Below, piece after piece: positions 22,053 to 35,140 of a DNA stretch of 64,000 nt. The position numbers and the translations under genes were made by a program. The notes under the pieces are model-generated. The model was not told the DNA's origin and ran no database searches. It saw nothing but the letters and a program-made list of their open reading frames with translations. The stretch spans positions 8,391,598 to 8,455,597 of the forward strand of contig OX344756.2 in the NCBI GenBank assembly GCA_947034885.2. The letters are read 5' to 3'. The stretch is from Thuidium tamariscinum (Eukaryota > Streptophyta > Bryopsida > Hypnales > Thuidiaceae). Within the stretch, counting starts at the first letter, position 1; each line of letters begins with the position of its first letter.

Positions 22053-25000
22053 TTAATGATCAATTCGTGAAGAGTCTCGTCCAAAAAATGCCTTTTTAGT
22101 CCAATCAAAAACAACCAATGTTCGTGTGCGCCAACTTACCTGCTTACTAGCATACACAGAATACCAAAGCCATTGAGTACTACAACCAATAGACACCCAA
22201 TCTCCAGGGAGCTCATACGCTGCTTTTTCACCACCTAGAGGAGCAAATTGTCCAAAATGTCTATATTGAAAGGGTTGAAATCTATGTCGGCCCTTCCCTC
22301 GAATGCGCATTGGACCCTCTGGAACTACATTGTTGCAAACTTCAGCTGCCATGTGATTGAAGCAATGTGCTAGATACTCTCCTTGTTGAGCTGCAACTTG
22401 AGCTGTAGCTGGCATTGATTTCATTTGGCTATCAACCTGTTATTTTGTTCATATTGTTAACACAACTACATCGTTGTGAAGTATTTATTTTTAAATTTAA
22501 AAAAAAATCATTTATGAAATTTATATAAACCAAAATATTCATTAAAGTACACAAGTTGGAAAAATAGAGTAGAAGAGTTTGAATAGTATAAGATGAAGAA
22601 TGGATGACAATTAGATTATAGAAGATAGAATGGAAACAATATAGGGAGTTTTGTTAAAATGGTAGTCATTCCACAACTTTGGCACTCTTACAATATATAT
22701 TGTGGGGTCTTAATTCTTAAACCTATACTAGTCTTAGATGGTTAGACAGTGTGGTTTGAAAATGGCATATGAATATCACCATTTTAACAAAACTCACCAT
22801 TAATGTAAATTACATTATATAATTTCCATCTAAGTTATTCAGAACTACCATTTGAGTGTCCCTTACAAATATGAGTAATTTCCAAATTAGTGCTAATTTT
22901 TTTGGAGAGAAATGCACTACTTTGGTTAATTTATGTAGTTTTTTGGTTAAATGTTGTGGGATAAATTTGTTTTTGTTCAAAAAGAAAATCTCGAATAATT
23001 CATTTTTTGATACCTTTTACAATTTGTTATAATTTAGATTAGCTTGAACTTCCTTAAAGGTTCTTGACTTATTTTAAATTAAAAAAACAAAAATAGTTAG
23101 AAGACTTTGACAAATATAACTTTCATTACAAAACATAACCTTGCTGATTGCTTGTTTGAAATTTTCAATATCTAGTTGTACAGAAGCTTGATGACCATCT
23201 TGTATAGCATCTGCAAGTAATCCAAGCACACCTTTCATATGTTGTCGCTCCATGTAAATGTCAATTTGAGGATACCTTTGCCTCACTTGTTCCATAACTT
23301 CTACAAATTCTTCTACTGTTAAACGTCCAGTATTACTTTTATCGGCTAGTTTGAAGAGGTATGTGACGTCTTCTACAATACGTCTTTGTTCAATAGAAGC
23401 ACAATCTCCAATTCCATATGTACCTTCACAATTCTTAATTCGAAGCCATTCATCCGTAGCCAACACCCTTCGATCACTTTGACCAATTTGATTCATGAAG
23501 TCAGAAACAACAGGTCGAGTACCAATGCCTATATTGAAACATCTATTACATTAATTTTTGATGTCATACAACAGCCATATATACAAAATTGGTCATATGT
23601 ATTTTGTGATGATTTTATTCTCATAATATAAAAATAAATTTGGAAGCCATATAAAAATGTTGTTGTAGTTAAAATTTTGACAAACTATATATAAGAGATT
23701 GGTTAATTTTAAATATTATTGTACACATATTGTATAAATATTATACCTGTAGACCAAACAATCATTCCATATGGTAAATTCACAAGCTGTCCGTTTGATT
23801 TAATTTTGAAGTCAATGGCACCTTCTTGCACTCCAAGTACTCGACAACCAGTCTTCACGTGGATGCCTTCTCTTGTAAATTTTTGCTCTGCATATTTACT
23901 AATTCGTTCATCATATGTGTTCAAAATATGGTCACCAGATTGTACAAGAGTAATCTTGACATCGTTATGTAAATGTGGATAAAGATTTAATAAATCATCA
24001 TGAATTAAATCATGCAATTCTGCTGCAAATTCTACTCCAGTTGGACCTCCACCAACAACTACAAAACTTAATAGCTTTTGCCTACAAAATTTGAAATGAT
24101 TGATTAATAATAAATATTAATTAAACTCAAAATACAAATAAATTGAACTAATAAAAAATTAGAAAAATTATTTAAAAAAAAGTGCAACATGTATGTATTA
24201 TTCAATTCAATTAAAAAAATCATCCCAATTATGGATAATTAATTTGTGTATGCTACAAATATTCTTTAATATTTTTCATATGTGTTACAAATTTATATAT
24301 GGTTTATTGGTACCCAATTATTTGTTTTAGAAGGCCTTATTCGTTATATTGAGACAAAGTGTAGTCTCAATTTTATCTTAGACTCAAAGATAAATGGTCA
24401 TAACTTTTTAATTTGGAGTCTATTTGATGATTTGAGACTTTAATATAATAATATACATAAAAACCTTTGATTGCCCAAAGGTTGCAATCTCATCTTATCA
24501 TCGACTCAATGATAAATGAGTAAATGACTAAAATTGTTTTAGGGTGAAGTCTCAAAATGTGTAAATTGTCTCATTTTAACGAATAAGGCCTTTTAGATTG
24601 AAATGCACACCTATCTTCTTTACTTAAATGTGGCAAACTTGCACTTTCAAAACAATTTTGAATGCTTTCTTTGATTTTTTCTGCATCATGCACTTCTTTT
24701 AAAAAGTGACAATATTCTTGAACTCCTTTTGTTCCAAATGTATTTGTGGTTGCACCAACTGCTACAACAAGATAATCATATTCAAGGGAAAATTCTTCTT
24801 TTCCTTGAGGTGTAACTTTAGATACATCTTTACATGTAACAATCTTTTTTACTGCGTCAATCTTAATACATTCTGCTTCAAGAAATTGTACAAGTTTTCC
24901 TTTGCTTCGTATAATCCTTCTTATAGGTTCAATGATACTTCGAGCTTCTACACTTCCAGATGTCACACTTGGAAGCAAAGGAGTAAATACAAAGTAGTTT

Positions 25001-25732
25001 CGTGGTGCTACAACATAAACATCATATAAAGTAGAATCCAAGTTTTTCAAAAAACTCATTCCTCCCCACCCTGTTCCTAATATAATTACTTTTTTCTTGC
25101 TAGTGCCTAATAGAAAATCAAATACAATAAAAATTTAGAAAATTTTCTACTAAATTAATAATCACTATAATCAAATATAATTTTGTTATTTTCTATTGCA
25201 ATATCACTCTCCATTTGAAAAATACAAGGTAATAATAATATATACAATAATTCAATGAACATGCATGGAAATTCTTGAATTAGTATAATACAAAAATTAT
25301 TATTTTTTAAATTGTATACACAATTAGTGAAGATAAAGTAATTCAAACTTCTTTAGTTTTTATATATATAAAAAAAGAGGTATATGGGATGATAATCCTT
25401 GATAATCAACCTTTTGAATTTGAGACTAAAGGTGGTTCATGAAATTGGCCATCTGCAAATACAACAAGCAAACCAACACCAAAACATCCACTTATAGCAA
25501 ATCCTAAAACCAGAGGAAAATATGGAATACTACAAGCTTTTTCTTTGCCAATGGAAAATGCATGTATAAGGAATCTTTTTAATTCTTGTTGATTTCCAAA
25601 GTTTGTTGATCTAGCGCTTTGAGTATAAAATTGGCGTATAAGTGGTTGATGATGTGAAATTGCATTTTTAGACCTTGAAGGCCTAAAGAAGCTTGCCCAT
25701 ACCCCTACCCAAAGTAGTTCTTTACGGCCCAT
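22053..25732 (-). CDS. NDB: Mitochondrial external type II NAD(P)H dehydrogenase, EF-hand (NDB) class
   Basis: This rotenone-insensitive flavoenzyme passes electrons from cytosolic NAD(P)H to ubiquinone at the outer face of the inner mitochondrial membrane without pumping protons. Five minus-strand exons join in frame with GT/AG introns: 25732-25411, 25106-24611, 24081-23747, 23528-23140 and 22436-22053, giving 641 residues. The N-terminus has a basic presequence and a hydrophobic segment (FPLVLGFAISGCFGVGLLVV). The FAD-type Rossmann motif GTGWGG is at residues 118-123. The second dinucleotide motif GGGPTG is at 283-288. GIGDCAS follows in the FAD domain. The EF-hand loop DKSNTGRLTVEE is at 447-458. 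The C-terminus contains the family-typical tryptophan-rich membrane-binding region (WLWYSVY, SWRTRT). Q320, in VQSGDHIL after the second beta strand, occupies the site known to favour NADPH in NDB1 enzymes. The first ATG (25732) was chosen because the open frame upstream lacks another. Confidence 0.95.
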
Positions 25733-26784
25733 AGAAGTGATGTTCAATATTTTCTTGCATTGCAGAAAATGCCTAAGTTATATTTTTATAACATATAAAG
25801 ATTCAATTTCTAATCTTTATTGATATTTTCCAACAGTAGCTGCTACATTTGCTATAGATCTTATTGATTGCAATTTGTACAAGCAAAAGTCTCTTTAAGC
25901 TTATTTTCTAGGTATATATTTTTGATTAATTTATAAATAGATTTTTTTGCATTGAGCTCAATGATTCCAAAATTTTGTGTGTACGGAGAGCTTTCAACAA
26001 ATGCATCTTGAAATAATATCAATAACATTGTAGCTTAATCAATAACTGTTTGAAATGCTTTTGCTTGTATTCTCTTGCTTTCTTGTTCATGATTTTGTTA
26101 TAATAATTTTTTGCATAGAAGAATGAAAATTTCATTTTCTAAATGTTTCAATAATATAACATGTCATTTTTGAATTGAATTGAAATCCTTAGACTTGTAT
26201 ATTTTAGAAGAATTTTGTGACTAAAAGTAGCAATTGACTAGAAGTTGGCTACAAAAAGACCAAAAGGTGGCAATCATAGGTAAACGAAGATTTCAAAGAC
26301 AAGTGTAAAACTCTTTTTCAATATTATTAAGATTAATATCTACCAATAATTTTTATTAGATTCAATATACTATATATTTTGAATAAAAGATTTGTGAAAT
26401 ATTAAAAAAAAATTATAGAAATAATTCATTCTTTAAATTAATAAATTTTTATTAGAATTTTGGATTTAAGTGCACTATTGTACAAGAATTTAAAAAAAAA
26501 TTCTATTTACCTAGGATAATTTTTAATTATATATATGTATAAAAGGTGCATTGGGTGTGAAAAATTAGATAGACATGACTTGGTTGTGAAATTTAAAACC
26601 ACATTGCTAGAGTCATGAAATGAAGCCTCATGAGATAAACCCCAATCCCTCGAACAATGGTTACTTCAAAGAATTTGGATGTTCCGTAGTACAATTCCAT
26701 TTCTTAATAACTAAAAATTAAACCTTTGGAAATTAAAGAGTTATTTCATTTGAAAGTATAATTATAAATTTCTTTTATATTAAC
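25733..26784. other. Upstream region of the NDB gene
   Basis: AT-rich, presumably containing the 5' UTR and promoter of the minus-strand dehydrogenase gene. No discrete element stands out. Confidence 0.35.
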
Positions 26785-26785
26785 T

Positions 26786-26832
26786 GTGGATTGTCGCCAA
26801 TGCCATTTTGTGGCATTTGGATGACAATCCAT
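26786..26832. repeat. Short perfect-stem hairpin
   Basis: TGGATTGTC plus CCAATGCCA pairs with TGGCATTTGG plus GACAATCCA around a 3-4 nt loop, interrupted by a small bulge. It precedes the dispersed repeat at 26875. Confidence 0.65.
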
Positions 26833-26874
26833 GCCATAAGAAGATATTAAAAGTAGTTTTTTTATCCTCTTAGT

Positions 26875-27510
26875 TTTAATGACCTTTCATATTGACTTAC
26901 AAAAGTATCAAATTGAATTTTTAGTCTAAGTAATGTTTATTATCGTGTAGTTAAGAAGTAAGTAAAAAAATAGTTTGCAGAATATACCAATTTTAGCATA
27001 TCTTGAGAAATTGAAAAAATCTGAAATTTCTCTACAAAAATGATATTTTTTGAGTTTGATCCCAAATAATGAAATGAAGGTCCTCTACTAGTCTACTCTA
27101 GTTTCTACTCCAATTGAAATTTTGTAAAAATGTGCAATATTGAATATTTTATTGTGGTTTGGAATTTGGGTGTATTTTCAATGTGTAGAGTATTTTAATT
27201 ATAGGAAAACATGGGAATTGAGTTTACACCACAATGTTTGTCATTATAATGTACACATGTATTGAAATTTTCAGATTTTTTGAAATAATTTTCTATTTGA
27301 TATGATTTTGTCTTCAACTTTTCTTCAAAAATTCTTAGAAAAATTAGTTTACCTCAAAAAAAATCTAAATTTTTTGAGAAGCTCAGAAGACATATAGTTT
27401 CATCTTTGTACAATAAATCCAATTTTTTTCATACATATCTAGTTTCTAGAATAGCAACAAATTGAGTGATGTGCAAAGAGGCCTAAAATTAGTGGTTATA
27501 GGTCCATCCA
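26875..27510 (+). repeat. Dispersed repeat pair, copy 2 (with 2308-2960)
   Basis: Co-linear homology to 2308-2960 with many substitutions. Shared blocks include 'gacctttcat', 'cttgagaaattgaaaaaatct', 'attttttgagtttgat', 'ctagtttctactccaatt' and 'gaatattttattgt'. No terminal inverted repeats. The two copies mark an unclassified repeat family. Confidence 0.75.
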
Positions 27511-30420
27511 TTAAGGGTTAAACAATGCTACATAACACACTAACATTTTGACTAAATCTGTTTTCAACATCAATACAATATGTCAAAATTTGAGTGTCAA
27601 CACTTTGAAAATTTGATAAAAATCATGTAGTTATTCAAAGAGATTTCACACAAAAGAAATGCAAGGTATTGCCAAAGAATGCACCCCGCTTCTATGTCTT
27701 CCTAACATCCTTCTAAAGGCAAATAAAAACTACAACTATAGTATTGTCCAATGTCTTTGTTGACTTATTGGCCCCAGACTTGAGCAAAGAAGAAAATTAA
27801 CCAATCTTATGTACAAGTGAGTGTTAACACCCATCTGTGTAATGTTCAATGGCACACTAATTTATATTGGCAAGAGTGAGGACCTTCTACTTTCCAAAGA
27901 AGATAAGGGTGATTTGATGCAAAGTAAGAGTGGTAACTTTCAATGCTTGGATGCTACATTTGTTGATGCTACATTGTTGATGCCGCACACAAGGTTTTTT
28001 TGTCGCATGTGTCAAAGATTAACTAAAATTTTATTACTTAGCTATGATGAACTTTGGTAACATTAATTTGATATTGTAAAACAATTAGGCCAATTCTCAT
28101 ATAAGCTCTTTGCAATACCATATGCCATGGACATTGCATTTAGAATTGCCTCAAAGAAACTTTATTGCATTCAAGATAAAGAGAATTTTACACATATGGA
28201 AGGCATCAATGACATGGGGTTCAAGCTATTCCTTGATGCATGAGTTTCTACAACCACTCTTCTTGAGGTCCCTCATTTGTGTAAGAATTGTTGGTCCCAA
28301 TTGAATGATTCATATGTCATCTATACAATTACTTAACCAATACTTTGAAATCCCTATGTTGGAAATTTAAAAAAAAACTTTGTTACATTAATAACATTGC
28401 TATGAAGAGCTCTATTTGAATACTATTTTACAAAAAGTTTGAAAACAATCAAATATACAAAATTTGCCCTAAGAACAAATAATGTTCTTTACATTGCCTC
28501 TAATCCAACCCTATATTTATTGCACCCTTTTTTTTCAACATTTAACAAATATTATTATTCAACGTTCAATGTACTCCACTTCCTTTTTCAAACTAAATTG
28601 ATTAGTACATAGCCTCCTTTTTAACAAAGATGTATGGTCTAGATGTCACTTGGGCCAACTTTTTGGAACTTAAAGTGGGACCCTAAACAAACAAATTCTT
28701 CATATATGCAAACTACTTAGATTAGCTAAAGTTAGTTCTTTTTATTCAAGAAATCTAAACTCTAAAGATCTGCAAATTATATTGTAGACTAGAACATCAT
28801 GGTGCAAATTTTATTTTAAATCTATAAAATCAATACTACATGGAAATAAATTCATTTTTTCAAAATACATGGGACCTCAATATTTAAAAAAATTGAAAAT
28901 ATCTTTAATGTATTTATAATGAATAGCCAAAGAATAACAATGAAAAACTGATTTCCAATAGAAATCTAATACTTTATTGGTTTGAATATACATGTAAAAA
29001 TCTACATTGCTACTTAAAGTCTCTCAAGCTAAAAATTAGGTCTCAAAAGTATAAATCTTTAATGATGTTACTAGTAGCACAAAGAGAAAGGCACTAATAT
29101 TTGTTATGAATTTATCAAAAATTGAGTCAATATTATCCACTATTTTAATTTGCATTTAACATATTCAATGAAATCATCATACGTATAAGTTATCATTTCA
29201 ATTTTATGTTTTTAATCCTCTAGGGTATTTGACCCATTTCCAACCACTTAAGCAATTACACATATGTAGAATGCAGCTTTTTTGAATGCAATTTTTTTTC
29301 ATGTACAGAAATAGAATTCAAAAGGATGTCATATTTTTCAGAATTTTATTATACAAATTGTAATTACTATGAATTTTTTAGTAGAAGATTCTCTACAACC
29401 TATATCAGTAATATAAGTTGATTGCAAAACCAACCAAGGACTAGTTGCATTTATAAAAGCCTTTATTGGAACCAATCATAATGGGCCACAATTCTTTGAG
29501 AACTACACCCTACCTTCACGGAAAGAAAACAGTTTATTGATTGGAAATGGAGGCTAATCAGAAATGGGTTGCCATCTTCTAATCAAGACAAAGACCTTCT
29601 TCTTACATAAGATCAATAGAAGCCACTCCTATCACAAATGACAACTAAGAAAATTTAAGATATTCATTAGGTGCTTTTTCTATAATTATACAATATTTGG
29701 CTATTGCTATTATCCAAAATTATATTAACTTTTAATTTGTAGTTCTATGAACCTAAAACTATTATTTTTTGCAATATATATCCCTCTTTTCTCTCCCTCT
29801 ACATTAAATTCACTATAATTATTGATTATTTTATAAGAACTATAATTCTTAATAACATTTGATTGATTCATTGTTTTTCTAAATTTTAAATTTTGTAAAA
29901 GTCAAGAACCTTTACGGAATTTGTTTGTTTCACAAATTGTAAATAAAATGGAATATCCTATTTAAAGGTCACTTTATTTACATAATTAATTCACAATTTA
30001 GGAGATTGTCTATAATTTTGAAAAACTCTATGAGTTTTGTAAATGAATCTAAAAAAGTTTGATAATAGAGTGACTAAATTTGCAAAAATCAAATAAATAA
30101 AAACATATGTATTAAATAAAAGGCATTTTACAAAAATATATATAATTCATAAATAGGCACAAAGTGTAAAATTCTTTGAAGAAACAATGGAGTCATATAA
30201 CGAAGAATATTAAACATTGTGAAATATCATGGAACCCATGGAAGAAAAGAATTGAAAATTTTGAAATGGCTCTTGTCAAAACTATGGAATTCTTAATCCT
30301 ATGTTGAATGGCTAAGGTCTTTGAAAATGACTCATAAGACACTGAAGTGTTGAGTATGACCTATAAATTTGATTGATTTATTGGTGGTGATTTAAAATTT
30401 TTAATAGAAAACTCATCAAT
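27511..30420. other. Gene-free stretch
   Basis: Open frames at 27821-28060 and 28110-28304 were inspected. They have no recognisable domain and are separated by stops, so at best they are remnants of an unidentified coding sequence. The remainder is AT-rich without visible structure. Confidence 0.4.
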
Positions 30421-31367
30421 ATGGATCATTGTTATGCTGGAGAAGAGTATTCAAAATTGGAACTCCTTTGTGACCTATTTATGATACTCCTCATTCCACC
30501 TGTAGCTGTTTATTTAAAAGTTGGTCGAGGCCGTAGTAATCCTGTAAGTAATTGATATTTGATGGATTTGGGGGGATATATTTATAAGCTATCTTGTCTT
30601 CCAAGTCCATTGCTTAAAAGATATTTAATTTCTTTGTTGCAATATTTATACTCTTATGATGTTGTTAGAATTGTTATTATAATTGCTTTTGCATTACTTC
30701 TTTCAATAAATTTGATTGTAGCCAAAGTAAATAATTTGTATAGCACTACAATTCTTTTTTTATATTCTAAAATGTATGCATGCAATACATATCATTTTTA
30801 GAATAGACAAGTATGTGGCTTTAGTAAGCTATCCAATTATAATAGTATGGGACTGAAATTTTCTTCATAAAAAATACACTTATAAGTTATAACAAATTTG
30901 TGAACAAAACTTCATTGAAAAATACATTTTTATATAAAGTGTTAGAATTAAATGAATATTGTAGATAGGATGTTAAAAAAACATTGATTATTCACTTTCA
31001 AGTAGTTGCTTTTTCAAAACCACTAGACTTAAACTCTATATACACCCTTAGATTTAAAATTTAAAATCACATATATGCTTAGATGTATAATTGAAATTGA
31101 TATTGGAATTGCATGCAGCCAGAGTGGATAATTTGTCTTATATCTTGGTGTTTATTTTATATTCCTGGTTGCATATATGCTATTTGGATACTTTGTAGGG
31201 CAAACAAGCATATGCCTATAAATGATAATGATCATTCATCACATTTTTCAAATTCATTTGTATTTAGAAGGTCATGGTTACAAAACAATCATCGTCCATC
31301 AAATCCTTTACAAGATGGTGCTCCAGCATTGCTCTTTCCACATCATCGTCATTCTCACATGTGGTAA
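30421..31367 (+). CDS. PMP3/RCI2-type plasma membrane proteolipid with C-terminal extension
   Basis: Members of this family (UPF0057, yeast PMP3, plant RCI2) are very small two-helix membrane proteins linked to membrane potential and salt or cold tolerance. Exon 1 (30421-30543, 41 codons) encodes the first helix, LFMILLIPPVAVYLKVG, including the family's LPP-like IPP motif. Exon 2 (31119-31367) encodes the second helix, with PEWIICL, YIPGCIYAIWIL. The splice (CCT|gtaagt ... gcatgcag|CCA) is phase 0 and lies at the position of the known plant RCI2 intron, between the two helices. An in-frame stop lies upstream of the ATG. The predicted 123 residues exceed the usual 52-80. After the second helix comes a polar tail of about 55 residues, rich in H, N, R and S, ending PHHRHSHMW. 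The exact function of this variant is inferred from family membership only. Confidence 0.88.
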
Positions 31368-34300
31368 ATAATAATCACCATCTAAAATATGAAAATTGAG
31401 TTTAACATCAATGTTGCATTAGAACAAGATTATAAAGTAGTTACCTTTCTAATGCAATAATTACATAAGGTGATTTATAATTTCATAAAATGTTATTTTA
31501 CAATGAATTTAAAGTTTTTTCTAATGAATATGTGCCATTTGAAATATTATAAAGATCATTAATGTGTATCTAAAGTTTGTGATCTTTTGTTAAATCATTT
31601 ATCATTTGAAATAATATGCAAAAATATTCATTTTAGAAGTTCATATTGAAGACACATATTAATATATTTTTGTCATGTGAGAGTTTTAATGTCTTAACTT
31701 CATGCTAAAAAATAATAACTTTTATATTGTAGAAACAATGAAATAATTATCAACATGCACATTAGTAATAAATCAACTTCGAGGTGTTTTATGAACTACA
31801 ATATGCAATCTTTTCATTAATCAAGGTAATTAATTTGAATTAAAAAATATCAAAATCAAATTGCAAAATTTTATACATATCATAATTATAATACATTCAT
31901 GAAGAAAAGCCAAAAAAAAAGGTAATTTAAAAAAAAAATCCTAAATGACTTATGTTTTAAGAAATTTAAATATAAAAAATTTAAAGGATTATTTCATTTT
32001 ATTTTATTGAATTCTACAAATCATCAAGATGAAAGATAAGTAAATGACTAAAAATCGCATATCCTGCTATTTAGGTCATTAGGGATTTTTTCATCTTTTA
32101 AGAAAAATTACTCCTTCAATTTAAAAATATCTCAATTTCCAACTCTATGTTCCAAAAAAAATTCTTTTTACTTTAAACCCTTGCTATTCTAAATGAATTA
32201 TAGTTGGTAGTACTTAAAAAAAAATAGTCAACACAAATTCTAACCAATTTCAATAATGAAAACAATAAACTTTAATAACCAAAATTAATGATTTGCTAGT
32301 ATGTAAATAAAGAAAAAGACTTGTAAACAAACTTGAATGCTATTCTTCAATAGTTAGGATATTATTGAATGTAGTAGTTTGCTTGAAATGTAGATTTGGT
32401 ATTAAGATTGACATGTATGTAGTAGTTTTCATTAAAATATATTTGATTTATCACTTACGTTTGATGTTGAATATTTGATATCTTAAAATTTTTAATATAA
32501 AATAATACAACCTTATTTTTGAAATAATAAGACATGATAAGCATAAGGCATTTGAAATACAAAAGATTTAATAATGCAATTCTTTATAATTCTTAAATCC
32601 ATTATATACAATTGTTTTATTATATTAGAGGCATTTGAATAGAGTCACTAACCATTTCTTGTATAATTCACTTGAACATAAATTTTGAATGAAACTTAAT
32701 TTTTCTAAAGATTATAAAGATGTCTATATTGAATAAATTGATGGAAAATAGGAAAACAAAATAAATATCATCTCTTGCTATTATTTCATTCTGTCTTTAA
32801 TAACTTTTAATTCTAATTTCTTTCATTTGGGGCCCTTTTATTAGAATAGTAACATCTCATGCACAAAAAAAATTCACTTTCTTTGTAATGTTTTATACAA
32901 TATCAAAACACACTTGAAAATACATTTGTATCAAAGATTGTTTACATATTCGAAAAAGAAAAAACACAAAATTAAATACATCCACTACAAAGATAAACAA
33001 ATGAATGAAAATATAAATAAAATAGGAAAAATATAAAATCTATAAAATTTCAATTTCAATTTTTTGAAAGAAAAACTCCAAAAGCTGATAAAGCCAAAAA
33101 GAATTATACTAATAAAAAGATTCATAAAATTTAAAAAATTAGGAAAAATCAAGAAACCAATTACATAAATAATATACACAATGTACTACATAACATTTAT
33201 AACCATTTATAGAATATGATACATTTAAAATTAAAATTAAAATTATTTTGCATTTTCTATTTTATAAAAGCCTTAAAATTCAATAACTTTCCAATTGTAG
33301 ATTCAAATGCCATGGATCAAAGACCATACATCCCTCCTTACTAAGAGCTTTTTGGTGATACTAACGGGGCATAGCAAAAAGATGCATAGAAAGGAAGATC
33401 TCATTGTCATAAACAAAACAAAAGAACAACTTGAATTAAGATATTGAATGTAAGTAAAGAGCATGTTTAGCAAATTTGTCAAATATTTGTTTATTTTTTC
33501 CAAAAGATAAGCTTTGGTCAAATGCTAAAAACAATTTTAATATAATTTTAAGTTTTAATTTACTTAAATCCATTGTTTCTTATGATATACTTCTTAGTCT
33601 TAAGTCATAATTATTTCATTTTAATATATAAAGCATACATTTATTTCTTACTTGAATCATATTTTTTAAATAGGAAAATATAAATGCAATAAACATTTAA
33701 AAAAAGAATGCATCATGATATTCTTAAGCTAATTGCACAACAATCCTTCTAGGAATCTAAGAAATAATATGTAGGGTTTAATATGTAAAGGCAGATAAAA
33801 AGTAGTAAATGGTAGTGGTGAAAATTGAAGATTGATATAGTCACGAGAAGAAAATGGATGAAAATTATAAACAAAAAAATCTTTGATGGTGAAAGAAAGT
33901 TCATACTAGATGATGTTTCTAAAAGCCATTGAAGATTATTATACACTTCTATAAGCTTCATGATTAAAATAAGGAGAATCGAAATTGTCCCTTTTGATGA
34001 TCTTGACATCTATTAATTTTCAAATGAATAATATTCTTTGAATGGTTTTGTCAACAAATGAAGAAGATAACAAGAAATAAATTAGTTGGTTACAATTCTA
34101 GAGAATATGATGTTTGGATTTGCATTTAAGACTACAAAATAAATGCATATTATAAAGTTTTGTCAGTTTCAAATTCTCAATGCTTTAATTTAGATAGTAG
34201 ATAACATTACACTCTAATGTTAATTCATTATGTCAATTTATTGTGTTAATATATGCCATGCTAATTCATTCCATGTTAGCTTTACTTCTCATATGCCTTG

Positions 34301-35140
34301 TCATATTTTAATATGGAGAATGACATAGTAGTGTGTAGTGCTTTATATTGGAGAAAAATTTATAATGTATAGTGATGGTGATTTCTAAGTATACAATAGT
34401 AATAATCACAAAATTACAATCCACAAAGTAGTATTAAAATCCACATTTTGAGGAATTTTGACAACAAAAACAATTGCAAAATGTTCCATTATGTATTGGA
34501 ATTTTTATAATTATGTAAAAATAAAAATTTGAAGAACTCTAATTGTAGGAATAATTTCAGATCAATGTAAAGTTTTCATTCCTTAGAAAAATCTAAATCT
34601 GTGATATATTTTGAATTCAATGTAAATTTTTAATCTATAAAGCTTTAGATCTCTCTCTATTTCTCTAAGTCTATGAAGCCCTCAATCTAAAAAATTCTAT
34701 ATCTACAATATTTTGTTGAAACATCATCTAAAGAAAAAGGATTCAAACTTCAAAAAAACAGGTGGTGGTTTACAATAGTATTGTATTTGAACATCATAGA
34801 GAGACTTCGAACCTTAATTTTTAAAGAATTGTGCTTGTGAAGTCAAACCACAAGTGACAAAATCTAATGTGTATTAACAAAAAATGTAGAGAGTGATGTA
34901 AGAGCAAAGATATATCAAGAAAGCTTACAAATTTGTGGTTAAATATTGTGTCAATAGTCACAAAATTTTGTTGAAAAATTGAGTCAAAAGCGACAAAACC
35001 ATATAATTGCTCCAAACATTGAGGAAAAACCAAAAATGAAGACTAATGAGTAAAGTTGGTAGATTTTGAACATGCATCAAATACACTTAGAGGGTGTAGA
35101 CAACCAATGTAGTCCTTAAGTCAAATGTACAATGGGGGCT
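31368..35140. other. Gene-free AT-rich stretch
   Basis: Extremely AT-rich. The open frames here (for example 32985-33179, 33303-33521 and 33749-34009, all minus) are low-complexity F/I/L-rich products of AT composition. No domain, repeat boundary or RNA gene was recognised. Confidence 0.5.

Noticed and set aside
25406-25747. Upstream non-ATG start for the NDB protein at 25747
   Set aside because: The codon there is TTG. The first ATG in the frame is at 25732, which already gives a complete mitochondrial-type N-terminus.
27821-28304. Two consecutive frames of 79 and 64 codons as a broken gene
   Set aside because: No domain, no consistent frame joining and no splice sites that would give a meaningful protein.
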